A stretch of 64,000 bases of DNA from Sphingopyxis sp. Its GTDB lineage: Bacteria > Pseudomonadota > Alphaproteobacteria > Sphingomonadales > Sphingomonadaceae. Both the position numbers and the translations under genes were made by a program. A model generated the notes under the pieces. That model saw only the letters and a list, made by a program, of their open reading frames with translations. It was not told where the DNA came from and did not search any database. Shown one piece after another: positions 1 to 8,421 of this stretch; the first letter of the stretch is position 1; each line of letters begins with the position of its first letter. The DNA lies in assembly GCF_016704835.1 (NCBI RefSeq), contig NZ_JADIZJ010000022.1, positions 81,683 through 145,682 of the forward strand, in the 5' to 3' direction.

Positions 1-819
1 TCGGGCTTTTCGCGCGCGGCGAAAACCGATGTCTTGCAGCTTCACATTCTTGAAGCGCGTGATCTTATAGGCGAGCTTTTCAGGCAGGACCTTGCGCAGG
101 AAATTGGCCAGGGCATCCTTCGCCGGCCGGATGAAATACCAGGTCGGGGTGCGCTGGAGCATTGTTACATGCGCGGCCTTGTCGGCCATCGACGGGACGA
201 TCGTGACCGCCGTCGCGCCTGACCCGATCACGACGACCCTCTTGCCCGTATAATCGAGATTTTCGGGCCAGAATTGCGGATGGATGATCTGGCCCTGAAA
301 ATCTTCGCGCCCCGTGAAGCTGGCGTCGAACGGCTCGTCATAATCATAATAACCAGCCCCGAGGTAGAGCCAGCGCGCGGTGGTCGTCGACGTTCCGCCC
401 GCATTGTCCTCCAGCGTGACCGTCCAGCGCGCCGCCGCACTGTCCCAATCGGCGCCGACCACCTTGCGGTCGAAGCGGATGCGCTCGCGGATATGGCGCT
501 CGTCGACGATGCGATTGAGATATTCGAGAATCGCAGGGCCGTCGGCGATCGTCTTTTCATGCTTCCATGGTTCGAACACGAACCCCAGCGTGTGCATGTC
601 GCTGTCCGATCGGATGCCGGGATAACGGAACAGATCCCAGGTGCCGCCCAGATTGGCGCGGCGTTCGACGAGTGCGAAGCTGCGGTCTGGACTATACTGC
701 TGGAGATGGACCGCCATGCCGATGCCCGAGATGCCGGCGCCGACGATCAGCACATCCTGATCGACCGGTGCAGCTTTCGTCTCTGCGGCGCGTTCCCTCG
801 TCGCGGTACCTGCCATCAT
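1..819 (-). CDS. Baeyer-Villiger type flavin monooxygenase (partial, C-terminus off the left edge)
   Basis: The first 273 residues are present; the frame runs open through base 1. Residues about 19-24 carry a GxGxxG FAD-binding loop (VGAGISG). A NADPH-type Rossmann loop (VIGSGATA) lies about residue 195. Between them, F174-Q-G-Q-I-I-H-P-Q-F-W184 matches the Baeyer-Villiger fingerprint FxGxxxHxxxW. The enzyme probably inserts oxygen into a ketone using FAD, NADPH and O2; the substrate is unknown. The start is the first of two adjacent ATGs; the leader upstream reads gggagacagg, an acceptable ribosome site. The 150-bp divergent gap to the phosphate locus holds a small inverted repeat ttgca-ttt-tgcaa at 861-873, a weak operator candidate. 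Family call is strong, substrate open. Confidence 0.9.
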   Translation of the reverse strand, partial: MMAGTATRERAAETKAAPVDQDVLIVGAGISGIGMAVHLQQYSPDRSFALVERRANLGGTWDLFRYPGIRSDSDMHTLGFVFEPWKHEKTIADGPAILEYLNRIVDERHIRERIRFDRKVVGADWDSAAARWTVTLEDNAGGTSTTTARWLYLGAGYYDYDEPFDASFTGREDFQGQIIHPQFWPENLDYTGKRVVVIGSGATAVTIVPSMADKAAHVTMLQRTPTWYFIRPAKDALANFLRKVLPEKLAYKITRFKNVKLQDIGFRRARKAR

Positions 820-922
820 CCTGTCTCCCGGCTATGTTTGACGTCAGCTTACGCACCGCGTTGCATTTTGCAATCGAATTGACGTTAACGGAAAGCGGCG
901 CCGCGACGAAGCCCGCTTGTCG

Positions 923-962
923 CTGTCATATTATTGTCATAGAGGCGTAACGCTTTTGTCAC
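923..962 (+). promoter_or_regulatory. Probable Pho box (PhoB-binding direct repeats)
   Basis: CTGTCAT (923-929) and TTGTCAT (934-940) are spaced 11 bp start to start. A third copy, TTGTCAC (956-962), sits 22 bp further, in the same helical phase. This matches the known PhoB pattern of 7-bp CTGTCAT repeats with 4-bp A/T-rich spacers. It lies immediately upstream of a NUDIX-DUF47-pit phosphate locus, where PhoB control would make sense. The third repeat reaches the likely start codon, so it could also act in repression. PhoB binding is inferred. Confidence 0.65.
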
Positions 963-972
963 CTTGGCCCCC

Positions 973-2130
973 ATGGGCGATAAACTTCCGGAAAAGGTAG
1001 AGTCTGTGCGTCAGATCGCTGTCCTCCCTTATCGATTCGGCGGATCGGCTCAGGATGGTCCGACCGAAATTCTGCTGATCACGTCGCGCGAGACGAAGCG
1101 CTGGGTGGTGCCGAAAGGCAATCCGCTGTCGGGCATGACGCGCCACGCCGCCGCCGCTGTCGAAGCCGAGGAAGAAGCCGGCGTCACCGGCGCGGTATGT
1201 CCGACCCCGATCGGCAGTTATGAATATCGCAAGCGGCGCGCGAACGGTGCGTCGATCATGTACAATGTCGAAGTCTTTCCGCTCGCGGTGACCAACGAGC
1301 TCACCGACTGGAAAGAAATGGATGAGCGCGAGCGCAAATGGTTCTCGTTCCGCGATGCCGCTTCGGCGGTAGACGAGCCCGATCTACAGGCACTGATCCG
1401 TTCGTTTGGCGATGGCGGCTTTCGTGCCGTCGCCGCGCCGAGAAGCGCCACCCAGAATGTTGCAGAAAAAGCCGGAGTAAGCTGGATGTTCGCATGGTTT
1501 CAGCGTTTGCTGCCGCGACAGGGAAATTTCTTTGAATTGTTCGAAAGCCACGCGGCGACGCTGGTGGCGGGCGCGAACGCCTTGTCGCGGATGCTGCAGG
1601 GCGGCGAGGGCATGGCTGACCATGTCCAGGAAATCATCGAGCGCGAGCATGACGCCGACGCGATCACTCGTGAAGTGTTGCAGACCGTTCGCCGGACTTT
1701 CCTGACCCCGTTCGACCGCAGCGCGATCACCGATCTGATCGCTTCAATGGACGATGCGATCGACGAGATGCAGAAAACCGCGGGCGCGGTCGACCTCTAC
1801 GATGTCACCGAATTCGAGCCCGAGATGCGCGATATCGGCGGCATCATCGTCGACGCGGCGCGGCTCACCGCCGAAGCCTTGCCGCTGCTGCGTAACATTG
1901 GCGCCAACGGGCCGCGGCTCCACGAACTGACCGAACGTCTGGTTCGGATGGAGGGCCATGCCGACGAAATCCATGCGGTCGGACTCAAGCGGCTGTTCCG
2001 AGAGCATGGCGAAGCCAACCCGACGCGTTTTCTGATCGCGCGCGAGCTGTTCCGTCACCTCGAGCGCGTCACCGACAGTTTCGAGGATGTCGCGAACGAG
2101 ATCGACGGCCTGGTCATCGACCACGCATAA
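973..2130 (+). CDS. NUDIX hydrolase joined in frame to a DUF47 (PhoU-like) phosphate transport accessory protein
   Basis: Residues about 15-145 form a NUDIX domain with the lead-in WVVPKGNP and a weak NUDIX box (VEAEEEAGV, where the consensus REUxEExGU has R first). Residues about 172-385 form a DUF47 helical bundle beginning MFAWFQRLLPRQGNFFELFE, the usual N-terminus of stand-alone DUF47 proteins. DUF47 proteins accompany and modulate Pit phosphate transporters, and pit follows 15 bp downstream. The NUDIX part may hydrolyse a polyphosphorylated nucleotide or inositol phosphate. I start at ATG 973; a TTG at 964 is also in frame. The junction is suspicious: removing one A from the AAAAA run at about 1465-1469 would end the NUDIX reading at TAA 1478-1480, just before a good start signal. 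It may be two genes. Confidence 0.85.
   Translation: MGDKLPEKVESVRQIAVLPYRFGGSAQDGPTEILLITSRETKRWVVPKGNPLSGMTRHAAAAVEAEEEAGVTGAVCPTPIGSYEYRKRRANGASIMYNVEVFPLAVTNELTDWKEMDERERKWFSFRDAASAVDEPDLQALIRSFGDGGFRAVAAPRSATQNVAEKAGVSWMFAWFQRLLPRQGNFFELFESHAATLVAGANALSRMLQGGEGMADHVQEIIEREHDADAITREVLQTVRRTFLTPFDRSAITDLIASMDDAIDEMQKTAGAVDLYDVTEFEPEMRDIGGIIVDAARLTAEALPLLRNIGANGPRLHELTERLVRMEGHADEIHAVGLKRLFREHGEANPTRFLIARELFRHLERVTDSFEDVANEIDGLVIDHA
1474..1488 (+). promoter_or_regulatory. Ribosome site and ATG for a separate DUF47 protein inside the joined frame
   Basis: GGAG at 1474-1477 stands 8 bases before ATG 1486-1488. That ATG opens exactly at the residue where free-standing DUF47 proteins begin and would give a 214-residue product. 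A TAA in the +1 frame (1478-1480) lies between them, as in a tightly coupled gene pair. DUF47 may therefore be made separately even if the join is real. Confidence 0.55.
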
Positions 2131-2145
2131 GCGGGGGCGCCAACC

Positions 2146-3159
2146 ATGCACGAACTCGCTTTCCCGCTTCTCGTCGGCCTCGTCATCCTGGCGCTGGCGT
2201 TCGACTTCCTCAACGGTCTGCACGATGCCGCAAACAGCATTGCGACCGTCGTCGCAACGCGGCTGCTCCGGCCGGTGCAGGCGGTGCTGTTCGCCGCTTT
2301 CTTCAATTTTGCCGCCTATTTCCTGTCGATCATCTTTCCCGAACTGCACAAGGTTGCCGAGACGATCGGCAAGGGGATCATCGACAAGGATCTGGTGACC
2401 CCCGCGGTCGTGTTCGGCGCGCTGGTGGGCGCAATGTTCTGGAACATTGTCACCTGGCTGAAAGGTATCCCGTCCTCGTCGAGCCACGCGCTGGTCGGCG
2501 GCATCGTCGGCGCCGGGGTGGCGCATGCCGGGTTTGAGGGAATCGAGTGGACCGGGCTCAACAAGACCGTGATCGCGATCTTCCTCTCGCCGATGCTCGG
2601 CATGCTGCTGGCGATGCTGGTGATGCTGCTCAGCAGCTGGGCGCTGCGCCGCGCTACCGCGAATTTCGCAGAGAAGACGTTTCGCCGTCTCCACCTGCTG
2701 TCCTCGGCCGCCTATTCGATCAGCCACGGACTTAACGATGCGCAAAAGACGATGGGGATCATCGCGGTACTGCTCTATTCGACGGGCTATCTGAAGGGCG
2801 AGTTTCATGTCCCGCATTGGGTGGCGTTCAGCTGCTATGTCGCCATCGCGCTCGGCACGCTGTCGGGGGGGTGGAAGATCATCGAGACGATGGGCGGGCG
2901 GATCACCAAGCTGTCGCATCATCAGGGCTTTGCCGCATCGACCGGCGGGTCGATCATGGTGTTCACCGCCAGCCTGCTCGGCATTCCGGTGTCGACGACG
3001 CACACCATCACCGGCAGCATCATCGGTGCCGGCGTCGCCCGCCGGGCGAGCGCGGTGCGCTGGGGCGTCGCCAGCAATGTCGTCGCGGCGTGGTTCATCA
3101 CCATCCCGGCCAGCGCGATTGTCGCGGCGACCTTCTATGGCATCACCCGCCTGTTCTGA
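2146..3159 (+). CDS. pit: PiT-family inorganic phosphate transporter
   Basis: A 337-residue inner-membrane protein with about ten hydrophobic segments. It carries the two PiT signature repeats, one near the N-terminus (DFLNGLHDAANSIAT) and one in the second half (SHGLNDAQKTMGI). Two inverted GIPxSSSHALVG / GIPVSTTHTITG loops are also present, as in PiT proteins. It should import phosphate with H+ or as metal-phosphate. It sits 15 bp after the NUDIX-DUF47 gene in an operon behind a probable Pho box. The stop codon abuts the stop of the convergent DUF4403 gene, leaving no room for a terminator between them. Length is shorter than E. coli PitA (about 500) but normal for the short bacterial form. 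Confidence 0.95.
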   Translation: MHELAFPLLVGLVILALAFDFLNGLHDAANSIATVVATRLLRPVQAVLFAAFFNFAAYFLSIIFPELHKVAETIGKGIIDKDLVTPAVVFGALVGAMFWNIVTWLKGIPSSSSHALVGGIVGAGVAHAGFEGIEWTGLNKTVIAIFLSPMLGMLLAMLVMLLSSWALRRATANFAEKTFRRLHLLSSAAYSISHGLNDAQKTMGIIAVLLYSTGYLKGEFHVPHWVAFSCYVAIALGTLSGGWKIIETMGGRITKLSHHQGFAASTGGSIMVFTASLLGIPVSTTHTITGSIIGAGVARRASAVRWGVASNVVAAWFITIPASAIVAATFYGITRLF

Positions 3160-4638
3160 TCATTTCGCGGGCCGATAATCGACGCTCGCGCCGCCGAACA
3201 TCCGCACCGGCAGGTACAGCCCGTTGCCATAGGCCTTGATCTGCCCAATCTCGAAACCATCGACCCGGGTGCGGATGACAAAGGCGCCCTCGCGCCGCTG
3301 GTCGACGGCGTGCTTGATCTTGCCCTGCAGTTCGCCAAGGTCGCGCGCGAAATTCTGCGTCAATGCATCGGCGATCAGCGGGGCAAAGCCCGGGCTTTGC
3401 CCAAGCGTGATGAGCAGATCGCCGCCGACCCCATTGGTGTCGCCGTTGATTACCAGATCGGCGAAATGCACCTCGGCCGACCCCGGCTTGTTGACGGGAA
3501 CCGCCGTCATCCAGATGCGGCCGCGGGTCGGCTCGCCGCTGCGGTCGGCCAGTCGCATCGCGACATCGACACCCAAAGCGATGCGTCCGTCGGGCGCGCC
3601 ATAGATCGTCGATTTGCCGAATTTGACCGTCATCGGTCCGACCTTGGGCAGGTCGAACGGCCGCGCCGACCGCTTGAGCAGCGCGCGATCGACGACGGGC
3701 TGAAGCTGGGCATAATCGGCGAGCACCGGCACCCGTACGTCGAGGAGCGGCTTGGGCGCGGCGCGGACCATGTTCGGCAACGGGGTCGGCGTCGGATCGG
3801 TCGGGCGACCCGAAACAAAGGTCTCGGTAATCGCCTCAAGCCCGAGGTTGAGCCGCAGCTGCTGCCCCTCCATTCGATATCCGCCGTAAAGGATGCGCTT
3901 CGGGGTGACGCGCATCCACACCGGCGGCTTGTCACGGTTGAGTTCGAGCGCGGTGAAGCTTTGCCGCCACACCTCGGCCGCCTGATTGCGAATGTCGATG
4001 CGGGCGATCTCGCGGTTCACTTCGCGCTCGACGTCGCGCACGACGGGTTTCAGCTTGGCATCGGCTTCATCGGTAAAGATGATGCGGCGCCCAAGAAAAT
4101 CGATCCCCGGTGCCTTCGTCCAGCCATAACTGATCCGCGCCGTGCCGCGGGTGCGCCAGTCGGGGGTGATGTCGATCTTGATCCGCGCGTGCGCCATCGC
4201 GGCGCCGGTCGCGGTCTCGCCCTTCAGCACCCCGCCAACGTCGCGCGCCGCGATCGTCGCGTTCAGCGGCACATCGACGATCATCTCGTCGCCCACCCCG
4301 CGCAGCCGCAAAGGACCGCGCGTGACCCGCCCGACGATCGTGCAGGCGATGGGAGGCGTGACCTTGACCTTCTTGCCAAACAGCTTGACCTGCTGCGGCT
4401 TGACGCACGCGCGCTCGCGCCGGTTGATCGTCCACAGCGTCTTTGGCACCGCGCGTTCGAGCGCCTGTTTGAGCGCAGTCGTGTCGGCGTTGATCGGCAC
4501 TGCAATCAGCGACTTTTGCGTCGGCGAGGGCGCCTTGTCGGTCGCGCGCGGCGGGGCTTCGACGGCGACCTTGCGGTCGCAGGCGGCGAGCGCGGTCGCC
4601 GCTACGATCGCCACGGCTATTGAGTTGATCGCCCGCAT
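3160..4638 (-). CDS. DUF4403 family lipoprotein
   Basis: A 492-residue protein with a signal peptide and lipobox (TALAAC, Cys about residue 20), so it is likely anchored to a membrane as a lipoprotein. The body has the repeated beta-rich pattern of DUF4403 proteins, which are often annotated only as hypothetical. It contains motifs such as GRVTRGPLRLRG and DRALLKRSARPFDLPKVGP. No catalytic motif is visible. It is convergent with pit (adjacent stop codons) and lies 69 bp from the end of rimO on the same strand. Function is unknown; tubular lipid-binding or envelope roles would be speculative. Confidence 0.85.
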   Translation of the reverse strand: MRAINSIAVAIVAATALAACDRKVAVEAPPRATDKAPSPTQKSLIAVPINADTTALKQALERAVPKTLWTINRRERACVKPQQVKLFGKKVKVTPPIACTIVGRVTRGPLRLRGVGDEMIVDVPLNATIAARDVGGVLKGETATGAAMAHARIKIDITPDWRTRGTARISYGWTKAPGIDFLGRRIIFTDEADAKLKPVVRDVEREVNREIARIDIRNQAAEVWRQSFTALELNRDKPPVWMRVTPKRILYGGYRMEGQQLRLNLGLEAITETFVSGRPTDPTPTPLPNMVRAAPKPLLDVRVPVLADYAQLQPVVDRALLKRSARPFDLPKVGPMTVKFGKSTIYGAPDGRIALGVDVAMRLADRSGEPTRGRIWMTAVPVNKPGSAEVHFADLVINGDTNGVGGDLLITLGQSPGFAPLIADALTQNFARDLGELQGKIKHAVDQRREGAFVIRTRVDGFEIGQIKAYGNGLYLPVRMFGGASVDYRPAK

Positions 4639-4707
4639 GTCTCAGCCCCCGAAAGATGGTCCCGTGGTAACACCAATCGGTAAAGGCCGTTCCAACAAAT
4701 CAAATGT

Positions 4708-6078
4708 TCAGAGTGAGACAACCCCAAACAGATCATGTTCGTCGGCGTCTTCGATCGCGACATCGACGATATCGCCCGCTTTCAACGTCGCTGCGACATC
4801 GCGAAGATAGACATGGCCGTCGATCTCGGGGGCATCGGCCTGTGAGCGGCCGGTCGCGCCGATGCTGCCCTCGTCATCCGCCTCGCCGACTTCGTCGATG
4901 ATCACCGGCAGCGTGCGGCCGATTTTGGCTGCGAGTTTCGCGGCGCTGATCGCCGCGGTCTTCTCCATGATGCGCTGGTAGCGCTCTTCCTTGAGCGCTT
5001 CAGGCACCTGATCGTCGAGCGCATTGGCCTGCGCGCCCGCGACGGGTTCGAAGCGGAAGGCGCCGACGCGGTCGAGCTGCGCTTCGTCGAGCCAGTCGAG
5101 GAGATATTGGAAATCGGCTTCGGTCTCGCCGGGAAAGCCGACGACAAAGCTCGAGCGGATCGCGATGTCGGGCGCAATCGCGCGCCAGTTCTTGAGGCGC
5201 TCGAGCACCTTCGCTTCGTTCGCGGGGCGCTTCATGCGCTTGAGCACGCTCGGGCTCGCGTGCTGGAAGGGAATGTCGAGATAGGGCGTCAGCAGCCCCT
5301 CGGCCATCAGCGGGATGACCGCGTCGACGTGCGGATAGGGATAGACATAGTGCAGGCGAACCCAAGGGGCATTGCCTTCGGGGGTCCGAAGATGACCAAG
5401 GTGGCGCGCCAGGTCGGTCATGTGGGCGCGCACCTGCTCGCCGTGCCACATGCGACTTTCATGTTTCGTATCAACGCCATAGGCCGAAGTGTCCTGGCTG
5501 ATCACCAGCAACTCCTTCGTTCCCGCGGCGACGAGCTTTTCGGCCTCGCGGAGCACCGCATCGATGCGGCGGCTAACGAGTTTGCCGCGCAAATCGGGGA
5601 TGATGCAGAACGAGCAGCTGTGGTTGCAGCCCTCGGAGATCTTCAGATAGCTGTAGTGGCGCGGCGTCAGTTTCAGTCCGCCCTCGGGAACCAGATCGAC
5701 GAACGGACCCTGGGTCGGCGGCGCGGCGTCATGGACCGCATCGACGACCTGTTCGTACTGATGCGCGCCGGTGACTGCGAGCACGTTCGGGAAGCGCGCG
5801 CGGATGACATCGGCTTCATTGCCCATGCAGCCGGTGACGATGACGCGGCCATTCTCGGCCATCGCTTCACCGATCGCCTCGAGGCTTTCTTCCTTCGCCG
5901 AGTCGAGGAAGCCGCAGGTGTTGACGAGCACGACGTCGGCGCCGGCATAGTCGGGCGACAGGCCATAGCCGTCGGCGCGCAGCTTGGTGAGAATCCGTTC
6001 GCTGTCGACGAGCGCCTTGGGGCAGCCGAGCGAAACCATGCCGACTTTCGGCTGGGAGGGGAGGGTTTTGACTGTCAT
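4708..6078 (-). CDS. rimO: Ribosomal protein uS12 methylthiotransferase RimO
   Basis: RimO adds a methylthio group to the conserved Asp of ribosomal protein uS12 by radical-SAM chemistry. The N-terminal UPF0004 domain supplies cluster cysteines C19 (SLGCPK), C55 (NTCGF) and C84 (TGCMG). The radical SAM triad is C151-x3-C155-x2-C158 (CNHSCSFC). A TRAM-like domain at the C-terminus ends with DEHDLFG. The [12 protein letters not shown] start separates RimO from its tRNA-modifying relative MiaB. The length of 456 residues is normal. It stands alone on the minus strand; a palindromic intergenic repeat lies upstream. Confidence 0.96.
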   Translation of the reverse strand: MTVKTLPSQPKVGMVSLGCPKALVDSERILTKLRADGYGLSPDYAGADVVLVNTCGFLDSAKEESLEAIGEAMAENGRVIVTGCMGNEADVIRARFPNVLAVTGAHQYEQVVDAVHDAAPPTQGPFVDLVPEGGLKLTPRHYSYLKISEGCNHSCSFCIIPDLRGKLVSRRIDAVLREAEKLVAAGTKELLVISQDTSAYGVDTKHESRMWHGEQVRAHMTDLARHLGHLRTPEGNAPWVRLHYVYPYPHVDAVIPLMAEGLLTPYLDIPFQHASPSVLKRMKRPANEAKVLERLKNWRAIAPDIAIRSSFVVGFPGETEADFQYLLDWLDEAQLDRVGAFRFEPVAGAQANALDDQVPEALKEERYQRIMEKTAAISAAKLAAKIGRTLPVIIDEVGEADDEGSIGATGRSQADAPEIDGHVYLRDVAATLKAGDIVDVAIEDADEHDLFGVVSL

Positions 6079-6130
6079 GATTGCCGGCGCGCATAGGGGA
6101 TTTTTTGGGGTTTGTCACCTCCGTGCTGCG

Positions 6131-6241
6131 TTCCCTCCGGAAAAGCGAGAGGTCCGGGCTGGGCGGCCGCCGCAGGCGGCTGGCGTTCGTTCGGCGCGCT
6201 GCGCTCGCTGCCACCCCTGACCTCTCCCTTTCAGGGCGAGG
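6131..6241. repeat. Imperfect palindromic intergenic repeat (cctctccc type)
   Basis: The left arm ccctccggaaaagcgagagg and the right arm cctctccctttcagggcgag are imperfect inverted copies that flank a GC-rich middle. The arms resemble other cctctccc/gggagagg copies at 19268, 26426 and 30907. No reading frame is convincing here. It lies between the rimO start and the hydrolase end, both on the minus strand. Confidence 0.5.
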
Positions 6242-6992
6242 GACTTTGATGCAACGTATCCGCGACAATCCGCCACACCTTGGGATTGATCCCCAACCCC
6301 AGATGCGTGCCGTCGACTTTGATGTTGCGCGCCTGGTCATTGTAGATGTCGACTGCAATGTCCGGCCCGACGATGCCGTCGCGCTCGGAGTAGATCACGG
6401 TCAGCGGCTGGGGCAGGCCCTGGAGGTTGCGCGCGTGGATCTCGCGCTCGATCGCATCGAAGTCGCGACCCGCAAAGCGCTGCGCGAGCGCGGTATATTT
6501 GGGGCCGCCGATGATCGGGGTACCCATCGTGATGATCTCGCGGACGAGTTTCGGGTGCGCGCGCGCAGTTTCTCGCGCGATGACGCCGCCAAGGCTCCAG
6601 CCGACCAGGGTGAGCGGCGCGCCGTCGGCCTTGACCCAATCTCTCGCCTGCGCTGCAAAGCGTTCGACGTCGGCGGCGACGCGACCTTGGTTGCGGCCCA
6701 TGCCCCAGTCGCGGACATGATAGCCGAGATGGCGCAGATAGGCTTCGAGTGGCCGCATCGAGAGTTCGGACGCGCCATAGCCGGGGAGCAACACGACGGG
6801 TCGCCCGTCGCCGCGCGGGGCGCCGATGAGGTGATAGCCCGACAGGCCAAAGCGCAGCATATCGAGCGGCAGCATGAGTTCGCCGAGCTGCGCCAACCGG
6901 CTCGGGTGCTTCAACCCTTGGGGAAGCGGAACGTCGCGGGGCATCGCCTTCTCCCTGTCATCGGCCGACAGCTTGGCGTATTGTTGCGGCAT
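6231..6992 (-). CDS. Alpha/beta hydrolase (lipase/esterase-like)
   Basis: A 253-residue alpha/beta hydrolase fold protein. It has an oxyanion-region strand (VVLLPGYGAS) and a nucleophile elbow GWSLGG with Ser as the likely nucleophile. An acid-bearing loop near YSERDGIVG and a late His in GTHLGLG complete a plausible triad. The GYGAS...GWSLGG arrangement with a preceding DWGMGRNQG loop resembles bacterial lipase-like and PGAP1-like hydrolases. No signal peptide is seen, so it is probably cytoplasmic. The substrate is unknown. It diverges from the DUF423 gene with only 21 bp between starts. Confidence 0.85.
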   Translation of the reverse strand: MPQQYAKLSADDREKAMPRDVPLPQGLKHPSRLAQLGELMLPLDMLRFGLSGYHLIGAPRGDGRPVVLLPGYGASELSMRPLEAYLRHLGYHVRDWGMGRNQGRVAADVERFAAQARDWVKADGAPLTLVGWSLGGVIARETARAHPKLVREIITMGTPIIGGPKYTALAQRFAGRDFDAIEREIHARNLQGLPQPLTVIYSERDGIVGPDIAVDIYNDQARNIKVDGTHLGLGINPKVWRIVADTLHQSPSP

Positions 6993-7013
6993 TGCAAGCG
7001 GATAGGAAGACGA

Positions 7014-7343
7014 ATGATGATAGGCGTTTTCGCCGCGATTTCAGCGGCAATTGCGGTGGCGGCCGGCGCGTTCGGCGCGCATGGCGCGGCGGGGCAGCAG
7101 GAAGCCGAGTGGCTGCGCACCGGCGGGCTTTACCAGTTGATCCATGCCGTTGCTGCGCTGGCGATCATGGGCGTAGCGCGGGGTCCGGCGATCATGCTGC
7201 TGAGCGGCGCGGCGCTGTTTGCCGCGACGCTCTATGCGATGGCGCTCGGGGCGCCGCGGTGGCTGGGCGCGGTGACACCGATCGGCGGCAGTTTGCTGAT
7301 CATTGGCTGGCTGTGGGCGGGCTGGATATACTGGCGAAGCTAG
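7014..7343 (+). CDS. DUF423 family small membrane protein
   Basis: A 109-residue protein made almost entirely of four hydrophobic helices. It starts with the family pattern FAAISAAIAVAAGAFGAHG and has the LYQLIHAVA segment typical of DUF423 (YgdD-like) membrane proteins. Function is unknown. The ATG at 7014 follows ggaag and is followed by a second ATG at 7017. It diverges from the alpha/beta hydrolase and converges with the K+ channel gene 10 bp downstream. Confidence 0.88.
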   Translation: MMIGVFAAISAAIAVAAGAFGAHGAAGQQEAEWLRTGGLYQLIHAVAALAIMGVARGPAIMLLSGAALFAATLYAMALGAPRWLGAVTPIGGSLLIIGWLWAGWIYWRS

Positions 7344-7353
7344 GATCCGGACC

Positions 7354-8421
7354 CTAATCGTCGTCGACGCTCGCTTCGCTTTCTTCGCAGCGGATGACCT
7401 CGACGATCATGTCATCCGGGGCGAGGCGCCGGGCCTCGGGCTCCCAAAAGCCGTAAGGCTTGCCGCCGCGATAAATGCGCAGCCCACGGCCTTCGCTGGC
7501 AAGCTCGTCGATGCTGCGGCCGATTTCTGCGGCAGTGACGGGTCGTTCGCGCAGCTGGACGCGCCCGCCGATGCTGGCAAGGTCGGCCATATAGTCGGCA
7601 ACATGCGCGCCCTGCGCCGATCCGGCGAGCAGCAGGCCGGTGAAGCTGACCGGGTTGATGACATTGCTTGCGCCCGCCTGACGCGCCAGAATTTCATTGT
7701 CCTGGGCGCGGATCACCACGCTGATCGGCACTTTGGGCGATAGGTGGCGAACGGTCAGCACCATGAGGATCGAGCTGTCGTCGCGCCCCGCCGACACCAG
7801 CACCGCCTGCGCCCGCCCGATATGGACGTCGATCAACGTGTCGTCGTTCGATGCGTCGGCCTGGAGCACGTTGCAGCCGATCGCCTCGGCCTCTTCGATC
7901 CGCGAGGCCGACTGGTCGATCACCACGATGCACGCCGGGTCGGTGCCGCGCGCGATCAGTTCCTTGACGGCTTCGCTGCCGCTGACGCCGAAGCCAAGGA
8001 CGACGATATGGTCGGTGAGCTGTGCCTGGATGCGGGCCATGCGCCATTTTTCCCATGTGCGTTTGAGGACGAAATTATAGGCGGTGCCGACAAAGATAAA
8101 GAGCACCGCGATGCGGATCGGGGTGACGATCACCGCCTCGATCAATCGCGATCGGTTCGAAATCGGCGCGATGTCGCCGAACCCCGTCGTTGTCACCGAA
8201 ATCATCGTAAAATAGACGACGTCGAGAAAGCTGATGTGGCCGTCGTGATGGTCGATCAAGCCCTCGCGGTCGATCCAGTGCACCAGCACGACAATGCCGA
8301 TCAGGAAAAAGGCGAGGCTGAGCCGCGCCCCGACATCGGCCCACACCGGCCATTTGCTCGCGCGCTTCAGGGGCTGGGAGCGATGTTGGAGCTTGAGCTT
8401 TTGCGTGGGGCGTTTGCTCAT
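7354..8421 (-). CDS. Two-helix potassium channel with RCK (TrkA-N/TrkA-C) domains
   Basis: A 355-residue protein. Two membrane helices (about 33-50 and 95-118) flank a pore loop whose selectivity filter is T77-T-T-G-F-G-D83. A TrkA-N Rossmann domain follows (VVLGFGVSGSEAVKEL, about residue 140), then a TrkA-C-like domain. This is the MthK/Kch layout: a K+ channel gated by a ligand on the cytoplasmic RCK ring. The filter reads GFG rather than the commoner GYG, a known variant. Its start overlaps the stop of the LysM/LytM gene by 4 bp (ATGA), implying translational coupling in the serS-surE cluster. Confidence 0.92.
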   Translation of the reverse strand: MSKRPTQKLKLQHRSQPLKRASKWPVWADVGARLSLAFFLIGIVVLVHWIDREGLIDHHDGHISFLDVVYFTMISVTTTGFGDIAPISNRSRLIEAVIVTPIRIAVLFIFVGTAYNFVLKRTWEKWRMARIQAQLTDHIVVLGFGVSGSEAVKELIARGTDPACIVVIDQSASRIEEAEAIGCNVLQADASNDDTLIDVHIGRAQAVLVSAGRDDSSILMVLTVRHLSPKVPISVVIRAQDNEILARQAGASNVINPVSFTGLLLAGSAQGAHVADYMADLASIGGRVQLRERPVTAAEIGRSIDELASEGRGLRIYRGGKPYGFWEPEARRLAPDDMIVEVIRCEESEASVDDD

